Shown here: positions 61,201 to 64,000 of the stretch, one piece after another | How the letters are laid out: every line of letters begins with the position of its first letter | How positions within the stretch are numbered: position 1 is the first letter of the stretch | NCBI GenBank assembly: GCA_900074885.1 | Contig: FJUW01000024.1 | Span: 434,001-498,000, forward strand | From: Rhynchosporium graminicola | Taxonomy: Eukaryota; Ascomycota; Leotiomycetes; Helotiales; Ploettnerulaceae | Length of the DNA: 64,000 nucleotides | Direction: 5' to 3' | The notes under the pieces: model-generated | The model's input: only the letters and a program-made list of their open reading frames with translations | Told to the model about the DNA's origin: nothing | The model's database searches: none | Made by a program: the position numbers and the translations under genes

Positions 61201-64000
61201 TTACGCTTAAGAAGTAGTAATTACTAAAGGGGTAGGAAGGTATAAATACGAGTATTACGTAATTATATATACTTTATAAAGGATCTCTAGATAGCTATTA
61301 GAAAGTAAATCTTCTTATCTATTTTAAAAGATAATATAAGATCTATTTAACTTTCTTATATACTAAGAGAGATTATAGTTACTTCTAATTAAGTATAAGT
61401 ATAGCAGACTGATTATTACTTTTACTTTAAGAACTAAGGAATATAATAAGATCTTTAAGTATCTCGAAGCTTTTGAAGTATAAGTAAGAAGGTAATTTAG
61501 CCTTGCTATCTGCAGATTTAAATATAATTAGAAGAAGGCACTTATAGTAGTTTAAGGATTTATATATTATTAAAAGTAATATTTAAAGCTCGGAATCGAA
61601 ATCGAGCTTTTACTAGCTTATACTTATAAGCTAAATAATAGAATTAAAAGAGCAAGATCGGAAGTAATAGCTAAAGGGATTTATATACGATTATTAGCTA
61701 ATCCCCTAGACTTCTTAGGTTTTAAGTATATATTAGCTACTACTTATTTATTTAATAGATTACTTAGAAGAGGGAACAATTAGAGATCACCTCTTAAGGA
61801 GAATAATAGATAGTTTCGTAACTATTTCCGCTTCTATAATCTAGCTGTTATTACTCGCCTAACTATAGATTTCAGACTAAATTAGAGCTTAATTTACGTA
61901 TATAGATATAAAGTATACTTATTAATAAAGGAAAAGATAAAAGGATAGGAAAATCGAGCGTTTAAAATCTTAACGAGAGCTTATATTAAGTATTTAGTAA
62001 GCTATATAGTCTCTAATATCTATAAGGTCTAGGTTCTTATACTCTAAAGGATTATTATTATACGGAATATATATTTTAATAAAGATAAGTTCTATATCTC
62101 TTCTCTAGAGGAAAGAACTATAATTACTAAAGGGGAGACTTAAATAATCTACGACTTTATTAAGAAAGCTAAAATTTAACTTATTTAAGTTAAGCTCCTT
62201 AATAGTATTTCAGAAGATATTCCTAAAGAAGTCTTTTTAGAGACTGAGTTAAATAAAGGAATATCAGAAGATCTTCTTAATCCCTTAGTTTATTTCGCAG
62301 AAGCTCGCGATACTTAAGAGAGTCAGAATCTGAAGGTAAAAGGAACTAATAATACTTCTAGAGATTAGCTTAATCTTATTAGCCTTTAGACTCTAGAAGC
62401 TACTTTATTAGTAGATATATATAATAAAGAGGTACTAAGATAAGGTGATTATATATTAATCTTAGAGCTTACTATAAGTATAATATAGAGCTTAGGAGAG
62501 CTAGCTATAAGTAAGGAAATACTACTTATAGACTACGAAAGGAATATATAAATTAAGAATAAGTAATATAATTACCTCTTAAGTAATTAAGTTAATAAAG
62601 AAGTACTTATATCTTCTAATTAAGATACTAAAGAAGTACTCATATCGATAATACCTCGATTATCCAGGATCGAGGTATGAATCCTATATAAACTTTCGCC
62701 GGAGAAGCACTAAGTGATTCTCGATTATTCGATTAATAGGTTAGATATAGAATCAGATTTGATTAGATCTTCTGATAAGTCTATTAAGAGATTATTAGAA
62801 GTTTAAAGCTTAAATTCTGAAAAGAAGCTTTTAAAAGCTAAGAAGAAAGCTATAAAAAGGCCTAAGTATCTAAAGAAAGTAAATAGTACTCTAGTGTTTT
62901 AGATACTAAGTACTATAATAAGCTCTAGACGTATAGAGAACTCTTATCGAAAGATCGAGAGTAAAGAAACTCGAAGTACTTAAATTAAGAATAATCTCTC
63001 TTATAAGGAACTCTAAAATAATCTTAAGATATAAATAGATTCTTAAATATCTATACTTATATCTAATTAGCATATAGATATAGAAAGAGGTATTTTAAAC
63101 TTAAGAATAGTATATAAAATAATCTCAGTATCTTTTAAAACACGCTAGATACTTAAACTAGATAACTTAATAATAGCTATTACTTTAAGAGCTTAGTCTT
63201 TAAATATTAATAGAAAGCTTAAACTTATTAGAATTAAGATAATAGATCTCTTACTAGAACTAAAGAGATTTAATAATCTTAAGAACTATCTAATAAAAGC
63301 TTAGTTTTCTAAAGATATAGATCTAGAAATAGGAAATATAAAGAAATAAAGCTACTAAAAGCTTAAGATATATAATTAGTATATAATATAAACGCTTACC
63401 CCTCTAATATAGGTTTTAAGTATAAATCCGATAAAGATAGATATATTAAAAGATATTACTCTTAGATTATAATTAGAGAGGATCTTTAAAGCGAAGTAAT
63501 AATTATCTTAACTTACGCTAGTAAGCTTAATATAAAATTATTCCGAATAATAATAGCTCTTATAATATACTTCGATCTTAAGATTAAGTACTTTAATATT
63601 ATTAATATATCTATTAATACTTTAAAAGATATTAAAAGAGAAAGAGTATATTACTCCTTTCCTCTTAGAATATCTAATCCTAGAAAGGTACTTAGAGTCG
63701 ATCGCGCTCTCTATAGAATAAGAGATTTTCTATACTTATAGTATAAATATATAACTAATACTTTAACTAAACTTAAGCTATTTCTATATCTAAAGGAGCC
63801 TTATATATTTATAGATAAAGATAAAGATTATAAGTTAATAGTTATATTTTATATAGATAACATATAAGTACTCTTCTATAATAATAATAAGGAGATCGAG
63901 CAGGGCTTTATCGATTATCTGAATACGTAATACGATATATATATTCTAAGTAATATTAAGTAATTCCTTAGTATTAGAGTACTCTATAATAGAAAGCTTA
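61201..64000 (+). mobile_element. Ty1/copia retrotransposon, copy 2 (pol, cut by window edge)
   Basis: Parallel to 20511-23200 of copy 1 from TAGATAGCTATTAG at 61277 to the right edge. RT motifs: DRALYRIRDFLY near 63690 and FYIDNIxVLF (from YVDD) at about 63850. It has no Fot1 insertion, so it gives the empty site for that element. Closed by RIP stops. The sequence 61201-61276 does not clearly match copy 1 gag. Confidence 0.85.

Larger units (their letters stand above)
49310..64000. repeat. Second AT-rich, RIP-mutated transposon block
   Basis: Composition changes near 49310 and stays AT-rich to the right edge. Same signs as the first block: no open frame over about 80 codons, transposon proteins readable only across stops, LTR pairs differing by transitions. 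Confidence 0.95.

Overview
The window comes from a filamentous ascomycete (Pezizomycotina). It shows intron-bearing genes with short fungal introns (56-132 bp, GT..AG, CTAAC-like branch sites), fungal gene families (a hybrid-type histidine kinase, a CRH cell-wall transglycosylase, a cutinase) and two large AT-rich blocks made of transposons whose reading frames carry the mark of repeat-induced point mutation (RIP): C-to-T and G-to-A transitions that turn Trp and Gln codons into stops and Cys/His into Tyr. I cannot name the species.

Layout. 1-8.15 kb is normal-composition DNA. A histidine kinase on the minus strand is cut by the left edge and is divergent from a plus-strand CRH gene. About 1.9 kb between them is packed with unlike short tandem repeats. 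5.76-8.15 kb holds no gene I can support. 8.15-42.74 kb is a RIP-mutated nest: a 3' half Ty3/gypsy copy, a Tad-type LINE fragment, a solo LTR, a Ty1/copia element carrying both a MITE and a Fot1/pogo element, a tandem-repeat zone with microsatellites, a non-autonomous TIR element, a gypsy copy inserted into the pol gene of another gypsy, and a small LTR element that itself contains a gag-only LTR element. 42.74-49.31 kb is an island of normal composition with one intact gene, a three-exon cutinase, and a RIP-killed Tc1/mariner element 0.4 kb upstream of it. 49.31-64 kb is a second RIP-mutated block with a complete gypsy element (217-bp LTRs, ATAAG target duplications) and a second copia copy that runs off the right edge.

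How it fits together. The only genes that look functional are the sensor kinase, the cell-wall enzyme and the cutinase. The rest is a record of nested insertion and RIP. The most unusual items are (1) a gag-only LTR retroelement (TR-GAG type) with 202-bp LTRs and CTTAC duplications, sitting inside a ~0.5-kb TRIM-like element with 125-bp LTRs; (2) DNA transposons whose terminal inverted repeats are almost free of RIP while their transposase genes are destroyed; and (3) short GC-rich, unmutated patches stranded inside the AT-rich block. Exon junctions and element borders were read by eye from codon phase, splice motifs, target duplications and repeat alignment; no alignment program was run.
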